Shown: one piece after another, positions 1 through 9,999 of the stretch
Layout: the number at the start of each line of letters is the position of its first letter
Position numbering within the stretch: position 1 is the first letter of the stretch
Assembly (NCBI GenBank): GCA_963790585.1
Contig: CAWBOY010000002.1
Coordinates: 496,001 to 560,000 of the forward strand
Reading direction: 5' to 3'
Length of the DNA: 64,000 nucleotides
DNA from: CAWBOY01 sp963790585
GTDB taxonomy: Bacteria > Planctomycetota > Planctomycetia > Gemmatales > Gemmataceae
Program-made: the position numbers and the translations under genes
The notes under the pieces: model-generated
Databases searched by the model: none
What the model was told of the DNA's origin: nothing
The model's input: only the letters and a program-made list of their open reading frames with translations

Positions 1-1
1 A

Positions 2-361
2 CCGCCGAGGGGTGGCGTCACAAAGACCCGTGAAAGGCTGAATACCGATGGTGTCCGCGTGAATCGCGAAAGGATCCTGAATGCTCTGGTCAAACACCAT
101 CAATACGAATGCAACTCCGTTATGAACAGCAGTGTTTTGAACTCTGATCCAATAAAGGGGAAGGATTTGGCCATCGCCGCCGGGGTCTCACCGCCCACTG
201 TGTGCCGGTTCTTTAAGGAAGAGTTTAAGGAAGGTGGGTATGAGGCATACAAAATCAAGTGTAGAGATAATAGCTCGATCGCAGAAAAAATCCAGTACAT
301 GAGGGGGGAGAACCCTGACAGAAGCGAACCACGATCAAGGCCATACAACGATAATCTATGA
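2..361 (+). CDS. HTH-containing protein of the element, 5' partial
   Basis: The frame is open from the window edge to the TGA/stop before 362, so the gene almost certainly starts to the left; the GTG at 59 is only an internal candidate. About 119 residues are visible. The stretch GKDLAIAAGVSPPTVCRFF looks like a helix-turn-helix in which a recognition helix follows a short turn, so DNA binding is a reasonable inference. The C-terminal tail is charged and proline-containing. I do not recognise the family. It precedes the AlpA-like gene and the operator-like motifs at 380-501, so an early regulator is possible. Confidence 0.5.
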   Translation, partial: PPRGGVTKTRERLNTDGVRVNRERILNALVKHHQYECNSVMNSSVLNSDPIKGKDLAIAAGVSPPTVCRFFKEEFKEGGYEAYKIKCRDNSSIAEKIQYMRGENPDRSEPRSRPYNDNL

Positions 362-379
362 AAACTGCGTTATCTCAGA

Positions 380-501
380 TTTCACGTTTCACGGCGAATA
401 TGAAATCGCCTTCAATTTACATCAGATGCAATTCCTTGCGATTTAACGCGATTGCGTGAGACTCCAGTGAAATTTCACGAGAATCCGTGAAAGATTTTCA
501 C
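380..501. promoter_or_regulatory. Cluster of TTTCAC/GTGAAA half-sites, candidate operator
   Basis: Two direct TTTCACG copies sit at 380-386 and 387-393. A perfect 12-bp palindrome GTGAAATTTCAC lies at 467-478, and a second dyad GTGAAAGATTTTCAC at 487-501. These lie in the 190-bp gap before the AlpA-like gene. Repeated symmetric half-sites are typical of repressor binding in mobile elements. The binding protein is unknown; the HTH gene just upstream is a candidate. Confidence 0.45.
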
Positions 502-549
502 ATTATCGTTCGGACCGCACTTTGCGGACCCGTGGTAGTGGAGTCTCCC

Positions 550-816
550 GTGAATCCTACATCCAATCCTCAAACCAAAGACGTAACCATCTCGGACCCT
601 GTCGAGCTTGTTCCGGCGCGACGGGCTGCACCAATCGTCGGGCGAAGCCTGGCTTCATTCTGGCGCGATCACGCGGCAGGGCGCATTCCCGCACCAATAA
701 AAATCGGCGGATCAACCCTATGGAGGATCACAGAACTCCGTGAATGGATCGAGTGCGGCTGTCCCGACCGATCGGCTTGGGAAAAACTTCAAGCCGGAAA
801 GCGAGGCCGAAGATGA
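550..816 (+). CDS. AlpA-like small DNA-binding protein (possible excisionase/activator)
   Basis: Predicted 88-residue protein with the pattern of the AlpA/MerR-like helix-turn-helix family: GRSLASFWRDHAAGRIPAP, then KIGGSTLWRITELREWIECG, that is, a helix-turn-helix followed by a wing and a helix with a tryptophan. Such proteins are excisionases or activators of integrase genes in prophages and islands. GTG at 550 was chosen because GGAG lies six bases upstream. An earlier in-frame GTG at 487 falls inside a palindrome and has no such site. It overlaps the next gene by ATGA, indicating translational coupling. Confidence 0.65.
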   Translation: MNPTSNPQTKDVTISDPVELVPARRAAPIVGRSLASFWRDHAAGRIPAPIKIGGSTLWRITELREWIECGCPDRSAWEKLQAGKRGRR

Positions 817-995
817 GTGAGATCCTTGATGCTACCGCCCTACAGAATCTTGGCCATGATGAGGTTCAGGTTCAGTGGTTCCTAAGCCTCGCATCGCGGG
901 GGATGACGGGCGCTGCCTACTCGACCCGTGACGAATACGAGCGACTATTGCCGAGTATGCCGCGTGGCTCAGAGACAAAAGGGGGTTGCTCATGA
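813..995 (+). CDS. Small conserved-looking element protein, unknown function
   Basis: A 60-residue protein whose ATG overlaps the stop of the AlpA-like gene (ATGA) and whose own stop overlaps the ATG of the large replication gene (ATGA at 992-995). This tight coupling is the main evidence that it is real. The sequence is acidic, without a signal peptide or membrane segment, and I recognise no domain. Its position suggests a small accessory to replication or its control; this is inference. Confidence 0.55.
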   Translation: MSEILDATALQNLGHDEVQVQWFLSLASRGMTGAAYSTRDEYERLLPSMPRGSETKGGCS

Positions 996-3900
996 CATTT
1001 CCGACCCGCAACGGAGTTTTCCCCCGTGATTCAAGCGATGCCGCAAAAATTTACCTGGCGCGGGGATTGTCACCTATCCCACTACCACCGCGAAGCAAGG
1101 GTGACGGACTCTCAGAGGGATGGAAGGAAATGCGACTAACCCCCGAAATTATCGACCAGCATTTTCCGCGCGGGTACTCTCGGAACATCGGCATCCTGAA
1201 CGGCTCTCCGTCGAGCAACACTCTCGACGTCGATCTCGACTGCGATGAGGCTCTTCACGCCGCGTCGATACTCTTGCCCTCGACGGACTGGATCTTCGGT
1301 AGGAAGTCTTCCCCGCGCTCGCATTGGATCTATCGGGCCGATCGATCGCTGAATAGCGCAGCCGAGAAGTACACGGACATTGACGGGGCGGTATTGATCG
1401 AACTTCGCGGTACGGGAGGGCAGACGGTCTACCCGCCATCGATTCACAAAGAAACAGGCGAGCTTATATTCTGGGATCAATTCGGAGATCCGGGAAAGGT
1501 GCCGCTGGCCGCGTTGCAACAGGCCGTTCGTGAAGTGGCCGCCGTCGCCTTGCTTGCTCAGCACTGGCCGACGAAGGGAACCCGACAGGATACCTACCTT
1601 GCGTTGGTGGGCGGGCTGATGCGGGCTCGTTGGGAGCAAGAGCGGATCGAGAGATTCGTCGAGGCTCTCACGCTTGCGACTGAAGACGAAGAAGCCCGCA
1701 AGCGGATTCAGGTTGTGAGCCAGACTTGCGCAGCACAAGAGCGGGATCGGAAAACATGCGGTTGGCCGAAACTTGAGAAACTACTTGGTGAGCAAGGCAA
1801 GGCCGTGGTGAGCATCGTTCGGGAGTGGCTCGGCATGGTATCGGCACCATCCTCGACGACGAAGAAGCAAGCCCGACGCCTAGACTCTTACCGACCGTTT
1901 CCAGTAGAGGCACTACCCGAACCCATCGCGGAATATGTCCGACAGGGCGCGGTTGCACTTGGCTGCGATCCTGCATACCTCGCTCTACCGGCGCTGTCCG
2001 TGGCCGCGTCCGCGATTGGTAACACCCGGAGCGTTCGCCTCAAGGGGACGTGGTTTGAGCCGAGCATCGTTTGGGGTGCTATCGTCGGAGACAGTGGCAC
2101 GCTAAAGAGTCCCGCCTACCTATCGGCGGTGTCTCACCTGATTCGATCCCAGAAACGCTTGCATAAGGAATTCAAGGTCAAGCAAGCGGAGTATGCCAAC
2201 GAATTGTTTGCGTATGAATCGGCAAAAAGTAAAGCCAAAAAAGGTGGCCCAAACCCTGGAGATCCGCCGGTCCCACCGATTCATCATCGCGTCGTTTGCT
2301 CTGATACCACCATCGAGAAACTAGCGGAGATTTTGGAGGATAACCCCCGTGGTACACTGGTTGCCCGTGATGAGCTTGCCGGATGGCTCGCATCTTTTAT
2401 GAGGTACAAGGGCAAGGGGGGCGGTACGGATTTACCCGCATGGTTGGAGATGTTTCGAGCCGGTTCGGTACTCATCGACAGGAAGACGACGGAGCGGAAG
2501 AACATCTTCATTGACCGCGCTACGGTATCGATTGCGGGAGGGATTCAGCCGGGTGTTCTGGCCCGTGCTTTAACGCCTGAGTTCCTTGATTCCGGTTTGG
2601 CCGCACGGCTGCTTATGGCCATGCCCCCGAAGAAGCCGAAACGCTGGTCAGAGGCCGAGATCAGCCTCGACGTCGAGCAAGCCTACCACGATACCATCGA
2701 TCGGCTCTTGGCTCTCGACTTCAACACCAAAGACGATGAGCGCGTGCCTCATGTTCTGAGGTTGTCGCCCGATGCCAAGAAGGCCTGGATCTCGTTTTAC
2801 AATTCATGGGGACTGGAGCAAGCTGGCGTCGAGGGAGAGTTGGCCGCCGCGTTCAGCAAGCTAGAAGCCTACGCCGCCCGGTTCGCCTTGATCCATCACG
2901 TCGTTGGTCTTGTATGCCGTGGTGAAGACGATCTTGTTCCGATCGAGGTAAGCAGCGTCGAGGCTGGTATTACTCTTTGCCGTTGGTTCGCGGGAGAGGC
3001 ACGACGTATTTACTCGACTCTGGCCGAGTCAGACGATCAATGTGACACTCGGCGACTCTTTGAATGGATCCAGGCACGCGGGACCAAGACTACTGCAAAG
3101 GAACTTCAAAGATCGAGCAGCCGGAAGTATCCTACAGCCGATGACGCCAAGCAAGCGCTCGATGCCTTGGTCGAGGCTGGTCTTGGCTCATGGGTTGACC
3201 GTCCTACCGCCGGCAGAGGGGGACGTCCGACGAGCGACTTTATCTTGCTACAGCCCAGCGACGATACCGACGATACCGACGATACCTATCGGGACGATGA
3301 CGACTTAGCGCCCGACGGAACCCCGAAAATGTCCGACGATACCCCTAATCCGTCCGACGAAACCCCCTCTAAAAAGCCTGTTTTGGGGGTTTCGTCGGTA
3401 TCGTCGGTATCGTCGCAAGGTAGTAATGACGGTATTCAGGCATCAGAAACCGTTACGGAGATGGAAGGGGTTTCGTCGGACGCGGTTGGGGTTTCGTCGG
3501 ACGGTTCAGGGGTTTCGTCGGACAACGCAACCTATCAACTGGTGTCTCATCGGGCTGGACTCGATGTCGTTTTGACCGCTCTCGATGGTACGGATCTTGT
3601 TGGCCTTGATCTGGAAACCACGGGACTTGATCCCCGCAAGGATCGGATCCGTCTACTATCGCTGGCCCTCGATACGACCGATGGAGGATCGTTCGCATAC
3701 CTGATCGATTGCTTCGAGCTAGACCCCGCGCCGCTCTTCGAGACCCTGGCCGCGAAAGAGCTGGTGCTACACAACGCCGCCTTCGATCTGGCGTTCCTGG
3801 CCCAGCGAAACTTTACCCCGTCAGGGAAGATTCATGACACGATGCTCTTGGCTCAACTGATGACCGCCGGCACGTTCGAGAAAGTGAGCCTGGCTGCATG

Positions 3901-5230
3901 TTGTCAACGATGGCTGAACCGGACGATCGAAAAGACAGGACAGAAGTCCGACTGGTCAGGTCAGTTGTCAGAGGGTCAACTGGCCTACGCCGCGCTGGAC
4001 GTCGAGGTTCTGCCCGCGCTCCTGAAAGCCCTGAGAACCAAGATCAAGGAAGCCAGTCTGGCGAAGGTAGCGGAGATCGAGCAGCGTTGCTTGCCCTCAC
4101 TGGTTTGGATGGCTCGGAAGGGAGTGGCCCTCGATCGAGCCGGATGGCAGGCCATTGCCGATGCTGCCGACGCGGACGCGAACCGTCTTCGCGGTGAGCT
4201 GGACGCAAAAGCCCCGAACAAGCCTGGTGAGATGTTCACGTCTTGGAATTGGGAGAGTCCACCGCAAATCAAACTGGCACTTGAGCTAGTCGGGTGTCCC
4301 GTCACCAGCACCGCCGACGAACAGTTAGCCGCCCTCGATCATCCCCTTGCCAGGCTGCTACGCGATTATCGTGGAGCCAGCAAACGCGGATCGACCTACG
4401 GCACCGATTGGCTTGCTCACGTTGCCGACAATGGCCGCGTCTATCCGCACTGGCGACAAATCGGAGCCGGCACGGGACGAATGAGCTGTTCCGATCCGAA
4501 CATGCAGCAACTCCCCCGAGGCGATTATCGCCGTTGCGTCGTGGCACCGCCGGGCCGCTTGCTTGTGAAGGCTGACTATTCCCAGATTGAATTGCGGATC
4601 GCTGCAAAGGTCTCGGGAGACAAGGCCTTGCTCGAAGCGTACCAACGCGGTGATGATCTTCACACGCGCACGGCCCGAAGCGTCTTAGGGGTCGAGGAAG
4701 TGACGAAGGAACATCGTCAACTAGCGAAGGCCCTGAACTTCGGTCTGCTCTACGGCATGGGCGCAAAGGGGTTCAGCCGCTACGCGAAGAGTAACTACGG
4801 AATGAATCTCACCGAAGAAGAAGCAGCCCAATACCGCAAGGCCTTCTTCAAGACCTACCCCGGTCTGGCCGCATGGCACATAAAAATTGGCTCGATGAGG
4901 ACGGCTCAGACGCGCACTCTCATCAAACGCCGGCTGCTTCTCAACGACAAGACGCCGGGAACGCTTCGATTGAATGCACCAATTCAGGGGAGCGGGGCCG
5001 ATGGCCTCAAGCTGGCCTTGGCCCTTCTCTGGGAACGTCGAGATCAAGTTCCGGGAGCGTTTCCAGTGATGGCGGTGCATGATGAAATCGTCGTCGAGGC
5101 CGACGTCGATCAGGCCGACACCGTGGCCGCGTGGCTCAAGTCCGCGATGGTCGAGGCTATGGCACCGATGATCGAGCCGGTTCCCGTCGAAGTGGAAGTG
5201 AAGGTCTCCCGGACGTGGGGCGGGGGTTGA
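992..5230 (+). CDS. PrimPol-DUF3987 ATPase-exonuclease-family A DNA polymerase fusion
   Basis: A 1412-residue protein that combines four replication activities. Residues about 10-200 look like an N-terminal bifunctional primase-polymerase domain, with acidic DVDLD at 79 and the IELRGTGGQTVYPPS strand-loop typical of these domains. Residues about 300-700 match DUF3987 (P-loop ATPase), with the Walker A-like GDSGTLKS at 366 and an acidic ARDELAGW segment. Residues about 757-844 form a low-complexity linker of DDT and SSV/GVSSD repeats. From about 850 there is a DnaQ/RNase D-type exonuclease: DLETTG at 873, then HNAAFD, then YAALDVE. The C-terminal 500 residues are a PolA palm: motif A DYSQIELR at 1195, motif B KALNFGLLYG, motif C VHDEIV with Asp at 1364. 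ATG 992 has AGGGGG upstream and overlaps the previous stop. Phage PolA with an exonuclease is known; I do not recall the full four-part fusion. Confidence 0.85.
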   Translation: MTFPTRNGVFPRDSSDAAKIYLARGLSPIPLPPRSKGDGLSEGWKEMRLTPEIIDQHFPRGYSRNIGILNGSPSSNTLDVDLDCDEALHAASILLPSTDWIFGRKSSPRSHWIYRADRSLNSAAEKYTDIDGAVLIELRGTGGQTVYPPSIHKETGELIFWDQFGDPGKVPLAALQQAVREVAAVALLAQHWPTKGTRQDTYLALVGGLMRARWEQERIERFVEALTLATEDEEARKRIQVVSQTCAAQERDRKTCGWPKLEKLLGEQGKAVVSIVREWLGMVSAPSSTTKKQARRLDSYRPFPVEALPEPIAEYVRQGAVALGCDPAYLALPALSVAASAIGNTRSVRLKGTWFEPSIVWGAIVGDSGTLKSPAYLSAVSHLIRSQKRLHKEFKVKQAEYANELFAYESAKSKAKKGGPNPGDPPVPPIHHRVVCSDTTIEKLAEILEDNPRGTLVARDELAGWLASFMRYKGKGGGTDLPAWLEMFRAGSVLIDRKTTERKNIFIDRATVSIAGGIQPGVLARALTPEFLDSGLAARLLMAMPPKKPKRWSEAEISLDVEQAYHDTIDRLLALDFNTKDDERVPHVLRLSPDAKKAWISFYNSWGLEQAGVEGELAAAFSKLEAYAARFALIHHVVGLVCRGEDDLVPIEVSSVEAGITLCRWFAGEARRIYSTLAESDDQCDTRRLFEWIQARGTKTTAKELQRSSSRKYPTADDAKQALDALVEAGLGSWVDRPTAGRGGRPTSDFILLQPSDDTDDTDDTYRDDDDLAPDGTPKMSDDTPNPSDETPSKKPVLGVSSVSSVSSQGSNDGIQASETVTEMEGVSSDAVGVSSDGSGVSSDNATYQLVSHRAGLDVVLTALDGTDLVGLDLETTGLDPRKDRIRLLSLALDTTDGGSFAYLIDCFELDPAPLFETLAAKELVLHNAAFDLAFLAQRNFTPSGKIHDTMLLAQLMTAGTFEKVSLAACCQRWLNRTIEKTGQKSDWSGQLSEGQLAYAALDVEVLPALLKALRTKIKEASLAKVAEIEQRCLPSLVWMARKGVALDRAGWQAIADAADADANRLRGELDAKAPNKPGEMFTSWNWESPPQIKLALELVGCPVTSTADEQLAALDHPLARLLRDYRGASKRGSTYGTDWLAHVADNGRVYPHWRQIGAGTGRMSCSDPNMQQLPRGDYRRCVVAPPGRLLVKADYSQIELRIAAKVSGDKALLEAYQRGDDLHTRTARSVLGVEEVTKEHRQLAKALNFGLLYGMGAKGFSRYAKSNYGMNLTEEEAAQYRKAFFKTYPGLAAWHIKIGSMRTAQTRTLIKRRLLLNDKTPGTLRLNAPIQGSGADGLKLALALLWERRDQVPGAFPVMAVHDEIVVEADVDQADTVAAWLKSAMVEAMAPMIEPVPVEVEVKVSRTWGGG
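3260..3522. repeat. Inverted iteron-like array inside the replication gene
   Basis: The left half has three tandem copies of GACGATACC (3260-3286). These are followed by CCCGACGGAACCCC, TCCGACGATACCCC and TCCGACGAAACCCC starting at 3311, 3332 and 3353. The right half carries the reverse complement: GGGGTTTCGTCGGT at 3386 followed by two GGTATCGTC units to 3415, then three exact GGGGTTTCGTCGGA copies starting at 3467, 3488 and 3509. Both groups of three have exactly 21-bp spacing, two helical turns. A perfect inverted pair (3354-3367 with 3385-3398) encloses 17 bases. The array encodes the DDT/SSV linker in frame. It may be a replication origin, or only a repeat-encoded linker. Confidence 0.85.
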
Positions 5231-5340
5231 CGTCAGTCAAAGGAATGGCACAGGCCAGCGAGGTCTTTCCAGCGCCAATTTGCCGCCGCTAGGCATCTTT
5301 TTAACCACCGATCCGACAACAGACTATCCACAAGGAACAA

Positions 5341-5374
5341 GGGCATAGTAGAGGGAAATTACCCTTGAATGCCC
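5341..5374. promoter_or_regulatory. Dyad element before the 5391 gene
   Basis: In the 160-bp gap after the replication gene, GGGCAT (5341-5346) pairs with ATGCCC (5369-5374), and inside it GGG pairs with CCC around AAATTA. The nested symmetry suggests a protein-binding site or a short RNA hairpin upstream of the gene at 5391. No T-run follows, so a terminator is unlikely. Confidence 0.3.
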
Positions 5375-5390
5375 GCTTAACGAGGTTGAT

Positions 5391-6065
5391 ATGAGCAGAA
5401 AACCAGCAAACCCAAGACCGAGCGGTGCCGCACACAGATTGCGGATTGACGAGATCGTACAAATCCGCCTCGAAGGTGCTACTTGCTCCGACGTTCGTGG
5501 CTACATTGAAGAGAAATGTAAGAATGGCGTACCGCCCTGGGCGACGGAGCCGAACACGCCTTGCCTCTCGATCCGACAAGTCCGCGAATATATAGTGCTG
5601 GCCGACAAGCGGATGGCCCAAGAGAGTCGTGCGTCGATAAAGAAAAGCCTCGCGCTGCATCTCGCAAAAATCCAATATATATACGCAAATGCAGTGAATC
5701 GGGATGATTATCGGACTGCCCTGGCCGCTCTGAGAGAGGAAGCCGAAGTTCGCCGGCTCTATGACTACACGCCGGACGGCCAAAGAATCGAGCAGCCGAA
5801 AACCGCAGCAGACGCGGTGAGGATATTGGGTCAGATGTTGGTTAAAGTGACAGCTGGGACCCTTGACTACCAGACTGCATCATCGACAAATTCACTAACG
5901 GCCACGTTCCTAAAAGCGGTTGAAGTAGCTGATCTGGCCTCGCAAATCGCGGAAATCGAGATCAAATTAGAGGAACTCATCAACGGCGGGTCGGGTCGGA
6001 TCAACACGCTGACCACGTCGAGGATTGTAGACCGGATCGCTCTCAACGCATCCGTTCACGATTAA
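5391..6065 (+). CDS. Hypothetical element protein, possibly small-terminase-like
   Basis: A 224-residue, mostly helical protein without signal or membrane segment. The N-terminus RIDEIVQIRLEGATCSDVRG could be a helix-turn-helix. The middle part KKSLALHLAKIQYIYANA... followed by DDYRTALAALREEAEVRRLY resembles segments I associate with phage small terminase subunits and related DNA-packaging proteins. The resemblance is weak and read by eye. ATG has GAGG six bases upstream. If it is a small terminase, the element could redirect a helper phage's packaging as phage satellites do. Otherwise it is an unknown DNA-binding protein. Confidence 0.5.
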   Translation: MSRKPANPRPSGAAHRLRIDEIVQIRLEGATCSDVRGYIEEKCKNGVPPWATEPNTPCLSIRQVREYIVLADKRMAQESRASIKKSLALHLAKIQYIYANAVNRDDYRTALAALREEAEVRRLYDYTPDGQRIEQPKTAADAVRILGQMLVKVTAGTLDYQTASSTNSLTATFLKAVEVADLASQIAEIEIKLEELINGGSGRINTLTTSRIVDRIALNASVHD

Positions 6066-6157
6066 ATTCCGACACGGGCGGAACCGACCACAATTGCAAG
6101 CCAGCAAAGACAAGAGCCAGAATTACGCCCAATCCGATCTAAAAGAGTGAGGTAGTA

Positions 6158-7882
<1,725 letters not shown>

Positions 7883-8037
7883 GATTCGCCAGTGCGTCTG
7901 GTTTTTATGGCACATGGCTTGGTGGATAGCAAGGGCAATTCGGTATCCGAGCCAAGACGAAGGGCGTGGCGTCCGAGCTCGGTCCGACGGAGGCGGCAAA
8001 ATCGATCCGACCCAATCAAACGGCCTGCCTTTGGCGG

Positions 8038-9420
8038 CTATTTCGTGATTGTTACCTCATAAAGGACATTATAGCTCGGGTTCGTCTCCATTCCCTTCGG
8101 TGGCGTGCCCCTTAAGATTGCCTTTGTGCCGTCCAGCTGGTAGCGAAACGCCTTGCCCGTGATCGGATCGGCAGGAATGGGCACTGTGCAGTCTTCGAGT
8201 TTATCTGGCAGTTGGCCTTTGCTGGCAGCGTAAAGTCTCAGCGCTTCGACGCATCGAAGCAATGCTACACGCTGTTCTAATCGAGCGGCGGCCTGCCTGA
8301 CGTTTTTTACTGACGGGGCCAGTCCATCCAAGAGACGGCTTTCATCGCGCCGTGCCGAGGCGGATTCCATTAACTTTGCCCCTTCCCAAAAAGGCAAAGA
8401 CATTGCTTTCGCAACCTCATCACGTTGGATCTGCAGCTCAATCATTTCCTCCAATAGGACGAATTGTTGCGGAGGAAAGAGTTTGAGCTTTTCCTCGGAG
8501 ACTCCATACTCTTTCAGCCGTGCCCTTGCTGAGGACACGAAGGCCTCATCCGCGGTTCGCTTGGCGAGCCAGCCCGACACATCGATTTTTGGACCTTGGG
8601 GGCCAAAGATTCCCCTCATCGTCTCATGAAGCTTAGCGACGGCAGCAAGGATCTGTCGCTCAGTCATGGGCTCGGTTTGATCAAGCAGCGCAAACTCGGC
8701 GTCAAAGAGGCAACGCTCGCCCTGCAAGCCCTTGCGCAGGTCGAACATCGGCTTCGGTAAGTTTGTGAGTGCCCAGTAGAGATTGGGGCAGCCCGGTTGC
8801 TGAATCAACTCATCGACTGGGCCGAGCGCGATGTTTGCTACAGCGATTCCGACGAGGTTGCCGATGAGTGTGGGATGCTCGCCGAGATGGCGGGAGAGCG
8901 CGAGCAGAGTCTTGGTTGTGCCGATGGCGGCGTTGATATCGCCCGAGGCAATCTCGGCGCGCAATCGAACTTTTAAGACCCCAGCCAAACTTCGGAGAGG
9001 CTGCAAATCGGGAAGCAAGAGAGCCACGCCATCACGGCGGATCTTATAGAGGATTTGCCAGTCCGGTGTGTCCAGACGAGCTGCGTAGTCAGCTTGCCTG
9101 ATCGATTTTCCGTTGTAAGAGCTTAGGATTTCCTTGTAAGGCAGATCTTTGAGCGGCATCGTTTGCCATTTCTCTCGATTTTCGAGAGCTTCTTTGTTCT
9201 GATAGAAATTGTGCTGCTCCATGAAACAGATCGAGTATGCATATATTGGGTTGCCCGATTGCATCTCGCGCAATTCTGGGAGAAGTTGATAGCGGAGTGC
9301 CGGCTTCGGCGCGGCCATTGGCGACACTTTAAGTCGAATCACCGTCTCCGTCGCCGCATCATCGGCTCTGCCCGTCACGGGCAAGGTAAGACAAATCAAC
9401 AAAACACGGATAGCTCGCAT
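8038..9420 (-). CDS. Exported hypothetical protein
   Basis: A 460-residue protein that begins with a signal peptide (MRAIRVLLICLTLPVTGRADD) and has no later membrane segment, so it is probably periplasmic. The start at 9420 was chosen for the signal peptide and for AGGAGG nine bases upstream; a longer open frame to 9564 runs through a hairpin repeat. The protein is mainly helical. The last 80 residues (RCVEALRLYAASKGQLPDKLEDC, then PADPITGKAFRYQLDG) look like the C-terminal region seen in many planctomycete exported proteins of unknown role. No enzyme motif was found. Confidence 0.75.
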   Translation of the reverse strand: MRAIRVLLICLTLPVTGRADDAATETVIRLKVSPMAAPKPALRYQLLPELREMQSGNPIYAYSICFMEQHNFYQNKEALENREKWQTMPLKDLPYKEILSSYNGKSIRQADYAARLDTPDWQILYKIRRDGVALLLPDLQPLRSLAGVLKVRLRAEIASGDINAAIGTTKTLLALSRHLGEHPTLIGNLVGIAVANIALGPVDELIQQPGCPNLYWALTNLPKPMFDLRKGLQGERCLFDAEFALLDQTEPMTERQILAAVAKLHETMRGIFGPQGPKIDVSGWLAKRTADEAFVSSARARLKEYGVSEEKLKLFPPQQFVLLEEMIELQIQRDEVAKAMSLPFWEGAKLMESASARRDESRLLDGLAPSVKNVRQAAARLEQRVALLRCVEALRLYAASKGQLPDKLEDCTVPIPADPITGKAFRYQLDGTKAILRGTPPKGMETNPSYNVLYEVTITK

Positions 9421-9445
9421 CTTGATGCACCTCCTAAGGAGAAAT

Positions 9446-9636
9446 CTAATTGAGAAGATTGGCTGGAAATTCCGCAAAGCCTCGTGGCTGGAGTAGGTAC
9501 TCCGCCCCCGGTGTACCTTTGGCGTCTTCAGACAACCGGGGCCGAAGTACCGACCCCCGGCCACGGCCTGGAAACCTCTTAAACGAATTTCTGACCCAGG
9601 ACACTAATTGAGAAGACTGGCTGGAAAGTCCGCAAA
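9446..9636. repeat. 33-bp duplication of a gene 3' end flanking a hairpin repeat
   Basis: Positions 9446-9478 and 9604-9636 agree in 31 of 33 bases. The right copy is the 3' end of the anti-sigma-like gene (ending FADFPASLLN-stop). The left copy would encode FAEFPANLLN-stop and sits in the leader of the 8038 gene. Between them an imperfect inverted repeat pairs 9483-9511 with 9536-9565. The arrangement suggests a local duplication or a hairpin element insertion. Confidence 0.7.
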
Positions 9637-9999
9637 TGCATGCAACGGCGCGGCTTCGCCGACGAACTCGGCCTCAAATGGGGGAGACAGCAAATTCCCG
9701 TCCGCCGCCATCGCGCGGTCCTGGAGCCTACGCCAGGAAGATGGTTCCAGGGGAATCAACGGCAAAGTCGGTTCCATGACGGCCGGACGCGGCTCGCCAG
9801 GCGACGACGACGACATGCGCGAGGGCCAAAGCAGAGCCAACGTCAGGACTTGCGAAGAGGCCAAAACACCTGCTAATGCGATCCAACCACGATTCGGCCG
9901 CGCGGTTGCTCTCCCGGCAGCGACGAGAAGTGCGTCGCGGTCGAAGCCGCCGGCTTCAGGCAGCAAATGACCTAAGCGTTCGGCGAAGTTTTCGGACAT
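9604..9999 (-). CDS. Putative anti-sigma factor, single membrane span
   Basis: A 131-residue protein. About 38 cytoplasmic residues precede one hydrophobic segment (GWIALAGVLASSQVLTLALL), and a short periplasmic tail follows. Its start overlaps the end of the ECF sigma gene by 28 bp, so the pair is cotranscribed and probably translationally coupled. Size, topology and position are those of an anti-sigma factor that holds the ECF sigma at the membrane. There is no zinc-binding HxxxCxxC motif, so the assignment rests on context. Confidence 0.6.
   Translation of the reverse strand: MSENFAERLGHLLPEAGGFDRDALLVAAGRATARPNRGWIALAGVLASSQVLTLALLWPSRMSSSSPGEPRPAVMEPTLPLIPLEPSSWRRLQDRAMAADGNLLSPPFEAEFVGEAAPLHAFADFPASLLN

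Noticed and set aside
487..549. Upstream GTG (487) start for the AlpA-like gene
   Set aside because: It lies within the GTGAAAGATTTTCAC dyad and has no Shine-Dalgarno, while GTG 550 has GGAG six bases upstream.
3260..3522. CRISPR-like array
   Set aside because: The units are 9-14 bp, lie inside an open reading frame, and come in both orientations; there are no spacers of constant length and no cas genes.
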